From positions 124,001 to 188,000 of the forward strand of contig CALDUK010000001.1 in assembly GCA_937924905.1 (NCBI GenBank): DNA of 64,000 bases, read 5' to 3'. The first letter of the stretch is position 1, and every line of letters starts with the position of its first letter. The position numbers and the translations under genes are program-made. Below the pieces are notes generated by a model. That model was not told where the DNA came from. It made no database searches and worked only from the letters and a program-made list of their open reading frames with translations. Of the stretch, positions 33,302 through 41,509 are shown one piece after another. This DNA comes from an uncultured Paracoccaceae bacterium (GTDB lineage: Bacteria > Pseudomonadota > Alphaproteobacteria > Rhodobacterales > Rhodobacteraceae).

Positions 33302-34494
33302 CACTCGGCACTCACCGGTTCGGCGTTGACGTCATCGTTCAGCCAATCGGCCAGAACCGATTGGAGATCGCCGCCAAGCGTCGGTGGATACCGATCGACC
33401 GGCGCGGCGTGACCGGCAAATTTGATGGGGTTGCCCACGACATCAATCGCGGGCGCGGTGCCGTTTTCAATCTGTGTGATCATGCCGCGCCCGTAGGTCC
33501 GGGCGTCATCCAAGGCTTCGGGCACCGATTTGATCAGGGCGACGGGCACGTCTGCGTCTTCCAGAATGCCAACCCAGTCTTTGGCATCGCGCGCCAAAAA
33601 GGCGGGTTCCAGAATGCCCCACAACGCGTCTTTGTTTTCAAGCCGCAACCGGCCCGAGACAAAGCGCGGATCGGTCGCGAGGTCTGGCATATCAAGCGCC
33701 GCGCACAGCCCTTCCCACATCCGGGTGGTGTTCGCAGTGATCACCACTTGACGCCCATCGCGCGCGACAAAGGACCGATAGGTCGGAATTGAATCGTGCC
33801 GTGCCCCCTGCGGCCCGGGTGTAACCCCGGCAATCAGCGCATAGGCACTTTGATAGGACAGCATCGCCAATTGGCAATCCAACATGGAAACATCAATCAT
33901 CTGGCCCAGACCGCTGCGTTCGCGGTTGGCCAGCGCGGCATTGATTGCAATCGTCGCATAAAGACCCGCAACCGTGTCACCTGCCGGGATACCCAGGCGC
34001 ACCGATGGCCGGTCGGGTTCTCCCGTCAGGCTCATCACGCCGGATTCCGCTTGCACGATCATGTCGTATGCAGGGCGGTCTTTCCACGGGCCGTTTTGCC
34101 CGAACCCGCTGATCGAGGCCCAGATCAAAGCCGGATGCGCCGCGCAGATCTTGGCCGGATCAATGTTCAAACGCTGCAAGACACCGGGTCGGTAATTGTC
34201 GACCACCACGTCGGCCTTGGCGATCAGATCAAGCACCAGAGCCTGGCCTTCCTTGGATTTCAGATCGACCGCGACCGACCGCTTGTTGCGGTTGTTGGCC
34301 AGGAAATACGCGCTGTCTTCGCCCACAAAATGCGGTGGAATGTGACGGCTGGAATCGCCCGCCGGGGATTCGATTTTGACGACATCGGCGCCCAGATCGG
34401 CCAGCACCTGTGTGCAAAACGGACCGGACAGAAAGGTTGTCAGATCAAGCACTTTATAGCCCTTCAGAACCGGGTTCGATCTTTGGCCTGCCAT
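33301..34494 (-). CDS. Class III CoA-transferase (CaiB/BaiF family)
   Basis: Transfers CoA between acyl-CoAs and free acids, here probably activating the imported carboxylate. The 397 residues fit the family. Conserved parts are VLDLTTFLSGPFCTQVLADLGADVVKIE split over the first 45 residues, NKRSVAVDLKS, the catalytic Asp in DRPAYDMIVQA, and GIPAGDTVAGLYA. It shares one base with the iclR stop upstream (TGATG) and its own stop overlaps the hydrolase start, so translation is coupled on both sides. Confidence 0.92.
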   Translation of the reverse strand: MAGQRSNPVLKGYKVLDLTTFLSGPFCTQVLADLGADVVKIESPAGDSSRHIPPHFVGEDSAYFLANNRNKRSVAVDLKSKEGQALVLDLIAKADVVVDNYRPGVLQRLNIDPAKICAAHPALIWASISGFGQNGPWKDRPAYDMIVQAESGVMSLTGEPDRPSVRLGIPAGDTVAGLYATIAINAALANRERSGLGQMIDVSMLDCQLAMLSYQSAYALIAGVTPGPQGARHDSIPTYRSFVARDGRQVVITANTTRMWEGLCAALDMPDLATDPRFVSGRLRLENKDALWGILEPAFLARDAKDWVGILEDADVPVALIKSVPEALDDARTYGRGMITQIENGTAPAIDVVGNPIKFAGHAAPVDRYPPTLGGDLQSVLADWLNDDVNAEPVSAE

Positions 34495-35288
34495 CAGAAT
34501 TTCGCCCCCAAGTCATGCGACAACTGCCGGACCCGTTGGGCCAGGTTCTTGCCAATCAGGTCAATGTCGCTGTCGCTGTTTCGGCTTTCAGGCGCGGTCA
34601 GGCATATTGACCCGATGATGCCCGACCGATCAAACAGGGGGGCGGCAATACCGCGAGACCCGGGAAGTTTCTCGCCATAGCTGACGCAATATTCGGCGCG
34701 GCGGATGTCGCGCAAATCGTTGATCAGCATATTGAAATCAGGCGGGGTCGCGTCATTGCCGGGCGCATTGCCTTCGGTTTCCAGAATTTCAGCGACCTTG
34801 TATTCGGGAAGTTGGGCCAGAATGGCTTTTCCCGACGCGCCCCAGACCAAGGACAAAGGCTTGTGCATGTCGATTTGGTACAAGAGCTTTTGCTGCCCAT
34901 CACAGCGGATCGCAAAGCTGAGGCTGTTTTCGGTGGGCAGGTACTGACCAAAGAGGATGGTTTCGTTATGGGCGGCAGCCAAGTCTTCCAGCGCATGGGC
35001 AATAAAGTCCATCTGGCTTGCGCCATTTATCACCTGAGCGCTGACCCGGTAGAATTGCGGCCCGATGGCATAGCTGCGGGATTCCAGCACATCAGCCACG
35101 AACCCCTCGTCTTTCAAAAGGCCCAGAAGGCGGTGCACTGTTGATGGGGCAAGGCCCATCTGGTCTGAGACATATTTGATTGTAACCGGGCCGTCGGCAT
35201 CCGCCAAAAGCGCAAGCAGACGCAAGGCGCGGCTGACCGTGCCCGTCGGCGTTGTTTTTTCGGTGGAAACGGAAGACGCAATTGTCAT
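34494..35288 (-). CDS. IclR-family transcriptional regulator
   Basis: Regulator of 264 residues. The N-terminal winged helix contains VSDQMGLAPSTVHRLLGLL and the C-terminal effector domain contains SLVWGASGKAILAQLPE, YCVSYGEKLPGSRGIAAPLF and GSICLTAPES, all usual in IclR proteins. Unusually it is encoded inside the operon it presumably controls, with four-base and one-base overlaps to thiolase and CoA-transferase. This would place it under its own control. The effector is probably the transported acid or a pathway intermediate. Confidence 0.92.
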   Translation of the reverse strand: MTIASSVSTEKTTPTGTVSRALRLLALLADADGPVTIKYVSDQMGLAPSTVHRLLGLLKDEGFVADVLESRSYAIGPQFYRVSAQVINGASQMDFIAHALEDLAAAHNETILFGQYLPTENSLSFAIRCDGQQKLLYQIDMHKPLSLVWGASGKAILAQLPEYKVAEILETEGNAPGNDATPPDFNMLINDLRDIRRAEYCVSYGEKLPGSRGIAAPLFDRSGIIGSICLTAPESRNSDSDIDLIGKNLAQRVRQLSHDLGAKF

Positions 35289-36430
35289 TGGACCGCCTCA
35301 AAAATGTGGATGGTACAGGCCCCGTGATCCATGCCCGCGATACCGCCGCCGGTCACATGGGTCATCGCCGTCTGCGCTGCTTCAATCTGCCGGACGCCCG
35401 CCTGGCCCGTCAGATGCCAAAACGCTTCGACGGCCTGAGCCACACCCGAGGCCCCAACGGGATGCCCCTTGGCGATCAGCCCGCCGCTTGGGTTGACTAC
35501 CACCTGGCCACCGTACCCGGTTGCACCGCTGCGCAGAAAATCAGCCGCATCGCCTTCTGGGCAAAGACCCAGCGCTTCGTAATATACCAGCTCGGCGATG
35601 GTGAAGGCATCGTGCAGCTCGACCATATCCAGATCATCTGCGCCAATCCCGGCCGCCTCATAGGCGTCTGCCGCAGAATGATAGGTGATCTCGGGGCGCA
35701 GCATATGGCGAAAGCCGGTGGTCGCCTTGCCGGAATGCAGGACGCTGGCCGCGACGGCCATGCCCCTGGCGCCCAGTGCCTTGCGCCTGTGTTCAGACAC
35801 AATCACCAGCGCCGCAGCCCCATCGCCCGTCGGGCAGCATTGAAACAGGGTCAGCGGGTCGGCAATCGGGCGCGAAGCCAGCACTGCTTCGGCTGTAACT
35901 TCGGACTGGAATTGTGCAAAGGGATTTTGCGCGCCGTGTTTGCGCGCCTTGACGCTGACGGCGGCCAGAATATCGACTGTTTCGTCCCGTTCGTGCAAGA
36001 ACCGTTTGGCCCGCATCGCATAAAGCGCAGGCATGACCATGCCATTCTGCACCTCGGGGTCTTCGGCCACCAAGGGCAAGGTGCCGCCGCCAAACTGGGT
36101 CAGCTTGTCGACCCCGATGACAAGGACGGCATCTGACTGACCGCTTTGGATACGCGACGCTGCCAGGTGAATAGCCGTTGCCCCGCCCGAACAGGCGTTG
36201 TCAACATTCAGCATGGGTACAGCACCCAGCCCGATTTCCTTGGTGATCCGTTGGGCTGTCAGCATGCCGCCAAAGGCGTGGCCACAGACCACGCTGTCGA
36301 TGGTGGCTGGGTCAATACCGGACGACAGGATCGCGTTCATCGCGGCTGGTGCGCCCAGACCGGCATAACTTGATTTGGGGTATTTCCCCATCGGGATCAT
36401 CGCCGCCCCAATGACAGTTGCGCGGGTCAT
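35285..36430 (-). CDS. Thiolase-family protein (SCP-x-like acetyl-CoA acyltransferase)
   Basis: Condensing or thiolytic enzyme of 381 residues. The nucleophilic Cys is in NVDNACSGGATAIHLA, the histidines in MVELHDAFTIAEL and the C-terminal GGLIAKGHPVGASG; together they form the thiolase active site. The pattern resembles the SCP-x thiolases that work with an OB-fold (DUF35) partner, and exactly such a gene sits immediately upstream with a four-base overlap. In this operon it probably cleaves a beta-ketoacyl-CoA produced by the SDRs. Confidence 0.9.
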   Translation of the reverse strand: MTRATVIGAAMIPMGKYPKSSYAGLGAPAAMNAILSSGIDPATIDSVVCGHAFGGMLTAQRITKEIGLGAVPMLNVDNACSGGATAIHLAASRIQSGQSDAVLVIGVDKLTQFGGGTLPLVAEDPEVQNGMVMPALYAMRAKRFLHERDETVDILAAVSVKARKHGAQNPFAQFQSEVTAEAVLASRPIADPLTLFQCCPTGDGAAALVIVSEHRRKALGARGMAVAASVLHSGKATTGFRHMLRPEITYHSAADAYEAAGIGADDLDMVELHDAFTIAELVYYEALGLCPEGDAADFLRSGATGYGGQVVVNPSGGLIAKGHPVGASGVAQAVEAFWHLTGQAGVRQIEAAQTAMTHVTGGGIAGMDHGACTIHIFEAVQ

Positions 36431-36858
36431 GCGACGTCTCCAACCGGTGAAACCCACCAAGCGCTGTCATCGGCCTGCAAGATGACAGGCTGGTCACAGG
36501 TCAGCGTGCCCTGGCTGCGCACATGCGCCAGAACCCGTAGACCGTTTTCAAAATCGACATACCCAATCGTATAGGGCGTCTCGCGCGTGGCCGAGATATG
36601 GATCGTTGAAAAACTGTAAAGCGTGCCTTGCGGACCAAAGGTGATCTGTTCCATGTCGCGCGCGCCGGTTTCGGGGCAGAATTCTTTTTGCGGAAACGCC
36701 ATTGTGCCGGAACTGGCAGACCGGCTGCCGACCAGAACGACCTGACCATCCTGCGTCTGAAAATCTTTGCGGTTTTCGATATCGAGATCCGAAATGGGCA
36801 AATGATCCGCGGTGCATGCCTGACCTGCCATTGCCTGCGTGTCGGTATCAATGGGCAT
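36427..36858 (-). CDS. OB-fold (DUF35-like) partner of the thiolase, degenerate zinc ribbon
   Basis: Small protein of 143 residues that looks like the DUF35/Zn-ribbon OB-fold proteins that accompany SCP-x thiolases. The OB segment is recognisable: GTLYSFSTIHISATRETPY, IGYVDFENGLRVLAHV. The usual pair of CxxC knuckles is missing; only one Cys remains in FPQKEFCPETG, so zinc binding is unlikely. The ATG at 36858 is preferred to codons further upstream because it leaves an 11-base overlap with the hydrolase. It is probably a structural subunit or acyl-chain channel for the thiolase. Confidence 0.75.
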   Translation of the reverse strand: MPIDTDTQAMAGQACTADHLPISDLDIENRKDFQTQDGQVVLVGSRSASSGTMAFPQKEFCPETGARDMEQITFGPQGTLYSFSTIHISATRETPYTIGYVDFENGLRVLAHVRSQGTLTCDQPVILQADDSAWWVSPVGDVA

Positions 36859-37705
36859 GAAGATGCTCCTTGGTGCTGGCATCACAGATGATCGCGGTCA
36901 GAAAGGCGCTGACCCGTGCCGCGAATTGATCCGGCACTTCCACCGCCGGGGTGTGGCCCGCGTCTTCAAACACATGGGTTTCCGATTGCGGCAAATGCGT
37001 TGCGATGCGCGCCATGTCGGCGGGCGATTTCGCTTTGTCCTGTTGACCGGCCAACAGCAGGACGGGGCCGTCATAAGTGGCCAGCACGTCGTTATAGTCG
37101 GGATGCGCGAACATGCAGGCCGCGACTTCGGCCATTGCGGCCGGGGTTTGCGCAAAGCGTTCTATCCAGAACGAAACGGATGGGCCGGGTGCGGCAAGGG
37201 CGGTGTCGCCGAACATCAGGCCCGCAATCGTTTCGCGGGTTTGGGGGCCGGGGCCACTGGCAAGAAAATCGATCAGCTTTGCAAACCGTTCAGGGTTTTG
37301 TTCGACCTCGGCTGTGCAACAGCTTAGGACAAGCGATGTCACCTGTTTTGGACGGTGACGCAAAAGGTCCATCGCGACATAGGCGCCCATGGAACTTCCG
37401 ACCAAATGCACCTGATCCATGCCGGCTTCGTCCAGCCAAACCAGAATATCCTGCGCCAATTGCGCAACCGTCGGGGGATGCGCGCCGCGCCCTGTCCCGT
37501 CCTGGCCACGAAAGGTCGGGGCGGCGCAATCATGCGTCTGTGACAGAAGCGACGCGGTGGGTTCGAACATCTGGCCGGTGAAGAACAGGGAATGCAGCAG
37601 GATCACTGGGGTGGCATCGCCGCCCTGGGACTGACGCGGCCAATGGCGAACAGACATCTGATATCCATCTGACAGGATAACGTCTCTGATGTCGGCCTTG
37701 CGCAC
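36848..37705 (-). CDS. Alpha/beta hydrolase (second of two)
   Basis: First gene of the leftward operon, about 285 residues. The nucleophile elbow is VGSSMGAYVA, the acid region LLAGQQDKAKS and the histidine EDAGHTPAVEV. It resembles 3-oxoadipate enol-lactonase or haloperoxidase-like hydrolases in layout. A GTG at 37705 is chosen because GGAAGGGGGGAA lies just upstream; a TTG at 37738 is the longer alternative. The substrate is unknown. Confidence 0.83.
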   Translation of the reverse strand: MRKADIRDVILSDGYQMSVRHWPRQSQGGDATPVILLHSLFFTGQMFEPTASLLSQTHDCAAPTFRGQDGTGRGAHPPTVAQLAQDILVWLDEAGMDQVHLVGSSMGAYVAMDLLRHRPKQVTSLVLSCCTAEVEQNPERFAKLIDFLASGPGPQTRETIAGLMFGDTALAAPGPSVSFWIERFAQTPAAMAEVAACMFAHPDYNDVLATYDGPVLLLAGQQDKAKSPADMARIATHLPQSETHVFEDAGHTPAVEVPDQFAARVSAFLTAIICDASTKEHLHAH

Positions 37706-37799
37706 GTTGAGTTCCCCCCTTCCCTGTATTCCGATCAACGGAAACGCATCCCGCTGAGTGATAGGCTAATTCGGCATTCGTGGATCCGTCAAAGAAATT

Positions 37800-37831
37800 T
37801 GCCCACTGTCTGGCCAGTTTTCCGCTGGGCA
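37800..37831. promoter_or_regulatory. Inverted repeat upstream of the TRAP/thiolase operon
   Basis: TGCCCA and TGGGCA half-sites separated by 20 bases, enclosing an 8-base palindrome CTGGCCAG (37810-37817). It lies about 95 bases upstream of the first gene of the operon that contains iclR and on the other side about 160 bases before regB. It is a candidate operator only. Confidence 0.3.
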
Positions 37832-37990
37832 GAAAATTCCGGCAACCTTGGTGCTGTGCTTTTCGCGGGGCTTAAAGGGCCGCTGATCAGGTCATGGCGG
37901 GTCGCTGAAAGCTGACCCGAAAAAGCTGGAACTCGCCAAACACAACGATAAATGCAACACTCTGGGTGAACCGCAAAGGTGCCAAGGCGG

Positions 37991-39373
37991 ATGGCTGAAC
38001 AAGTTTACAATTCACGCGAACATCGTTCGAACTGGGTGCGGTTGCGCACGCTTATTGTTTTGCGCTGGATCGCAATTTTCGGACAGCTTGCGGCACTGAC
38101 GATTGCGCAGAGACTGTTTGATCTGGACCTGAACATCGGGCTTTGCTTTATGGCCATCGGCGCGTCAATCGTCGCCAACCTGGTGGCCGAATTTGTCTAC
38201 CCCGAGAACAAGCGCCTGTCTGAAACCGAAGTCGCGGGGATGCTGACCTTTGATATCCTGCAATTGTCCGGGTTGCTGGCGCTGACCGGCGGTTTGAACA
38301 ACCCGTTTGCTGTGTTGATCCTGGCACCTGTCGCAATTTCCGCCATGGCGCTGAAGCCGATAACCACCGCGTGGATCTCTGGCCTGTCTGTCTTGCTGGC
38401 TGTCATTTTGACATTCAATTTTGTTCCGCTGACGACCGAAACGAATGAAGTTCTGGCAATTCCAGACATGTTTTTGTTTGGTTTCCTGATCTCGATCACA
38501 ATCGGCGTCGTTTTTCTTGCAGTCTATGCCGGGCGCGTCACCGCCGAGGTTCACGCCATGTCGGACGCGCTGACCGCCACCCAGATGGCGCTGGCCCGTG
38601 AACAAAAGCTGACCGATCTGGGCGGTGTGGTTGCCGCTGCGGCGCATGAGTTGGGCACGCCCTTGGCCACCATCAAACTGGCGAGCGGCGAATTGATCGA
38701 AGAATTAAGCGACCAGCCAGAGCTTCGGGAAGACGCCGCGCTTATTCGGGATCAGGCGGACCGCTGCCGCGATATTCTTCGGTCAATGGGACAAGCGGGC
38801 AAGGAAGATCTTCACATGAAGCAAGCCCCGATTGGGGCCGTTGTCCGGGAAGCCGCCGAACCGCATGCCAATCGTGGCAAGCAATTGCACTATGACATCG
38901 GTGGCGGGGCGGGCGCGCTGTCCGAGCAGCCGATCATCATGCGTCGCCCGGAAATCATTCACGGTTTGCGGAATCTTGTACAAAACGCAGTTGATTTTGC
39001 GTGCGAACATGTCTGGATCGACATTCTTTGGGATGAAAGCCATGTGAAGGTGCGCATCATCGACGATGGGTCCGGCTTTTCGTCAAACGTTATGAACCGC
39101 CTGGGCGATCCGTTTGTTGGCCGCAAAGCCCGCGCCGGGAACCGACCGGGATACGAAGGCATGGGGTTGGGGTTGTTTATTGCCAAAACCTTGTTGGAAC
39201 GATCGGGTGCAGACGTCAGCTTTGCCAACGGCAGAACCCCATTTGAACCAAAACCAGAACCGGGCGAACGGGCCGGTGCCGTTGTCGAAGCCAGATGGCG
39301 ACGCGAAGGACTGGGCGAAACCAATCAAGCCGGACGCGCAGCGCTTGGCGCAAATGTTCCCATCGAAGCCTGA
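37991..39373 (+). CDS. regB: RegB/PrrB/ActS-type redox-sensing histidine kinase
   Basis: Inner-membrane sensor kinase of about 460 residues, partner of RegA. Six hydrophobic segments fill residues 20-185. The ubiquinone-binding motif GGLNNPF occupies residues 100-106. The H-box AAAAHELGTPLATIKL places the phosphorylated His at 219, and the redox-active cysteine of RegB is conserved as Cys259 in ADRCRDILRSMG; both are offset by the same six residues from R. capsulatus His225 and Cys265. The ATP-binding N-box and G-box are LRNLVQNAVDFA and GYEGMGLGLFIAKTLLERSG. The ATG at 37991 is favoured; a GTG four codons earlier is possible. Neither senC nor regA is adjacent. Confidence 0.95.
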   Translation: MAEQVYNSREHRSNWVRLRTLIVLRWIAIFGQLAALTIAQRLFDLDLNIGLCFMAIGASIVANLVAEFVYPENKRLSETEVAGMLTFDILQLSGLLALTGGLNNPFAVLILAPVAISAMALKPITTAWISGLSVLLAVILTFNFVPLTTETNEVLAIPDMFLFGFLISITIGVVFLAVYAGRVTAEVHAMSDALTATQMALAREQKLTDLGGVVAAAAHELGTPLATIKLASGELIEELSDQPELREDAALIRDQADRCRDILRSMGQAGKEDLHMKQAPIGAVVREAAEPHANRGKQLHYDIGGGAGALSEQPIIMRRPEIIHGLRNLVQNAVDFACEHVWIDILWDESHVKVRIIDDGSGFSSNVMNRLGDPFVGRKARAGNRPGYEGMGLGLFIAKTLLERSGADVSFANGRTPFEPKPEPGERAGAVVEARWRREGLGETNQAGRAALGANVPIEA

Positions 39374-39421
39374 CCCGATCGCCGTTCCTTAACGGTCCAT
39401 TAACCAACATGATCGACGCTT

Positions 39422-40981
39422 GTGCCACGTGTGTATGGGAACAGTGTTGTGTCAGATATCGTTCAGTTTGGGTTTAGTAGTGGTGTTGCTTTTCTGGTTG
39501 TCTGGGGTTTGTTCTATCTGTCCCGCACCAAGAAACCTGATCAAAGCGACCGCATTTCTGACGACCGATTGGTTTTCCTGATCAGGGGCGATCAGATTGT
39601 TGACGCCAATGCGGTGGGTCAGTGCCTGGTCGCATCGCCGGATGGCAAGCCGGGTGAAATGAACAAACTGCGCTTGTTTCTGGGCACACATTTTTCCGAT
39701 GTCGAAACGCTTTTGACTACCCAGGCCGGGCCAGATCGTGTCTTGTCGCAATCCATCGACGGCAAGGTTCAGGCGATACGGTCCAAAATTGGCGATACGA
39801 TCAAACTGCGAATCTCGTTCGCTGCCGCCAGCATCCCTGTCGATGGCGACATCCACACATTGCGCGCCATGGAACGCGAGCTTGAGACATTGCGCGCCAA
39901 TATATCCGCCGCACCCTTTTTGTTGTGGCGTCAAAATCCGGCAGGTCAGGTGACGTGGGTGAACCAGGCTTATGTGAATGTCGCAGGCAAAAAAGTTGGG
40001 TTCGACGCCGGAAGCTGGCCGCTTCCCGCCCTTTTCCCGTCGCTGCGGACCCTGCCCACACTGAAAGGATCGGAATCCAGACGACTATCCCTGACCGGCA
40101 AAGGCGACGACGCGGAATCCTGGTACGATTGCCATATTTCACCCTTGGGCGACGACATTCTGTGTACCGCCATTCCGGCGGACGAAGCCGTTCAGTCCGA
40201 AGAAAGACGGCGCGAATTTACCCAGACGCTGACCAAGACCTTTGCCGAACTTGCCATTGGGCTGGCGATCTTTGACCGGTCGCGCCGGCTTATTCTGTTC
40301 AACCCAGCCTTGATGGACCTGACCAACCTGCCCACCGATTTTCTGGCGTCTCGGCCAAGTCTTGTCGGGTTTCTGGACCGTCTGCGCGAAAACAGGGTCA
40401 TGCCCGAACCCCGCGATTACCGCAGTTGGCGCACGTCTATTTCCGAACTGGAAGCCGCCGCTGTTGATGGCACCTATAGCGAAACCTGGTCTTTGCCCGA
40501 TGGGCAAACCTATCATGTCACCGGCCGCCCGCATCCTGATGGCGCGGTTGCCTTGTTGTTCGAAGATATCAGCGCCGAGATGTCCCTGACACGGCATTTC
40601 CGGTCCGAGCTGGAACAATCGCAACTTGTTCTCGATGCCTTGGACGATGCGGTTGCGGTGTTTTCGCCAAACGGTGAGTTTTCAACGGCCAATCAAGCGT
40701 ATCGCGACCTTTGGAATATCGACGATGTCGCGTTTCAGGCCGGTGACGTCAGCGATGCAACCGGGCTTTGGCGGGAACACTGCGCGCCCTCGCCAATCTG
40801 GGGTGACTTCCGCGAATTTGCGCGGGCGCAGACGGAACGCGAGGAATGGTCGGCCCGCGTGGCCATGCTGGATGGCCGAAGGATATTCTGCCGGTTCCGG
40901 CCACAAAAAGGCGGTGGAACGATTGCTATCTTCCGCGTCGAAACCGCGATCAAAACGGCCGAACTTCAACAAGCTGTCTGA
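39422..40981 (+). CDS. PAS-domain membrane-anchored signalling protein
   Basis: About 519 residues. A short N-terminal membrane anchor (SGVAFLVVWGLFYL) is followed by a linker and at least three PAS-like modules, with starts near MERELETLRANISAAPFLLW, FAELAIGLAIFDRSRRLILF and LDALDDAVAVFSPNGEF. No kinase, cyclase or effector domain follows, so it may be a sensor that signals by protein contact or a degenerate kinase. The start is uncertain: a GTG at 39449 preceded by GGGAA would shorten it by nine residues. It lies 49 bp behind regB, probably co-transcribed, which suggests a role in the same redox or energy circuit. Confidence 0.8.
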   Translation: MPRVYGNSVVSDIVQFGFSSGVAFLVVWGLFYLSRTKKPDQSDRISDDRLVFLIRGDQIVDANAVGQCLVASPDGKPGEMNKLRLFLGTHFSDVETLLTTQAGPDRVLSQSIDGKVQAIRSKIGDTIKLRISFAAASIPVDGDIHTLRAMERELETLRANISAAPFLLWRQNPAGQVTWVNQAYVNVAGKKVGFDAGSWPLPALFPSLRTLPTLKGSESRRLSLTGKGDDAESWYDCHISPLGDDILCTAIPADEAVQSEERRREFTQTLTKTFAELAIGLAIFDRSRRLILFNPALMDLTNLPTDFLASRPSLVGFLDRLRENRVMPEPRDYRSWRTSISELEAAAVDGTYSETWSLPDGQTYHVTGRPHPDGAVALLFEDISAEMSLTRHFRSELEQSQLVLDALDDAVAVFSPNGEFSTANQAYRDLWNIDDVAFQAGDVSDATGLWREHCAPSPIWGDFREFARAQTEREEWSARVAMLDGRRIFCRFRPQKGGGTIAIFRVETAIKTAELQQAV

Positions 40982-41026
40982 TCCCGCTTGAAGACCTGAT
41001 CCGCTGCGGTCACTTTGGGCGCCATT

Positions 41027-41509
41027 ATGGCCCCATCGAAGACTTCGTTTTCCAGGTATGTGCCCGATGAACGGGAAATGACACGCGTTGGCGCGCGCCT
41101 TGCGGACTGTCTGGCCCCGGGCGATGCGGTTCTTTTGATTGGCCCCATTGGTGCGGGAAAGTCCCACCTTGCCCGCGCGATGATCCGCGCACATTTGGGC
41201 GGGCAAGACGATATTCCGTCGCCGACCTATACCTTGGTGCAAACCTATGAAACCGCCGGTGCGGACATTTGGCATGCCGATCTTTACCGTCTTGGCGACA
41301 GCTCAGAACTTGTCGAACTGGGGCTAGACGACGCGTTCGAAACCGCCATCGTGGTGATCGAATGGGCGGACCGTTTGCCAGCCGAATTGGTTCCGACAGA
41401 CGCGATCAGAATTGACATTCAGCCAAAGGATGATGGGCGGATTGTGGCAGTGACAGCGACGGAAAAACAGGCGGACACGTTGAAGTCCGTATTTGACCAT
41501 GGCGGTTAA
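41027..41509 (+). CDS. tsaE: tRNA threonylcarbamoyladenosine biosynthesis ATPase TsaE
   Basis: P-loop ATPase of 160 residues that acts with TsaB and TsaD in making t6A37 in ANN-decoding tRNAs. Walker A is IGPIGAGKSHLARAMI; PSPTYTLVQTYE, the Walker B-like IWHADLYRLGDSSEL and VVIEWADRLP are characteristic. The ATG at 41027 is taken instead of a TTG four codons earlier. Its 3' end overlaps amgK by 11 bases, starting a run of translationally coupled genes. Confidence 0.92.
   Translation: MAPSKTSFSRYVPDEREMTRVGARLADCLAPGDAVLLIGPIGAGKSHLARAMIRAHLGGQDDIPSPTYTLVQTYETAGADIWHADLYRLGDSSELVELGLDDAFETAIVVIEWADRLPAELVPTDAIRIDIQPKDDGRIVAVTATEKQADTLKSVFDHGG

Noticed and set aside
5064-37705. Genomic island with defined ends
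   Set aside because: The gene content and split of regA/regB suggest insertion, but I found no integrase, tRNA or direct repeats marking ends, so it is reported only as a hypothesis.
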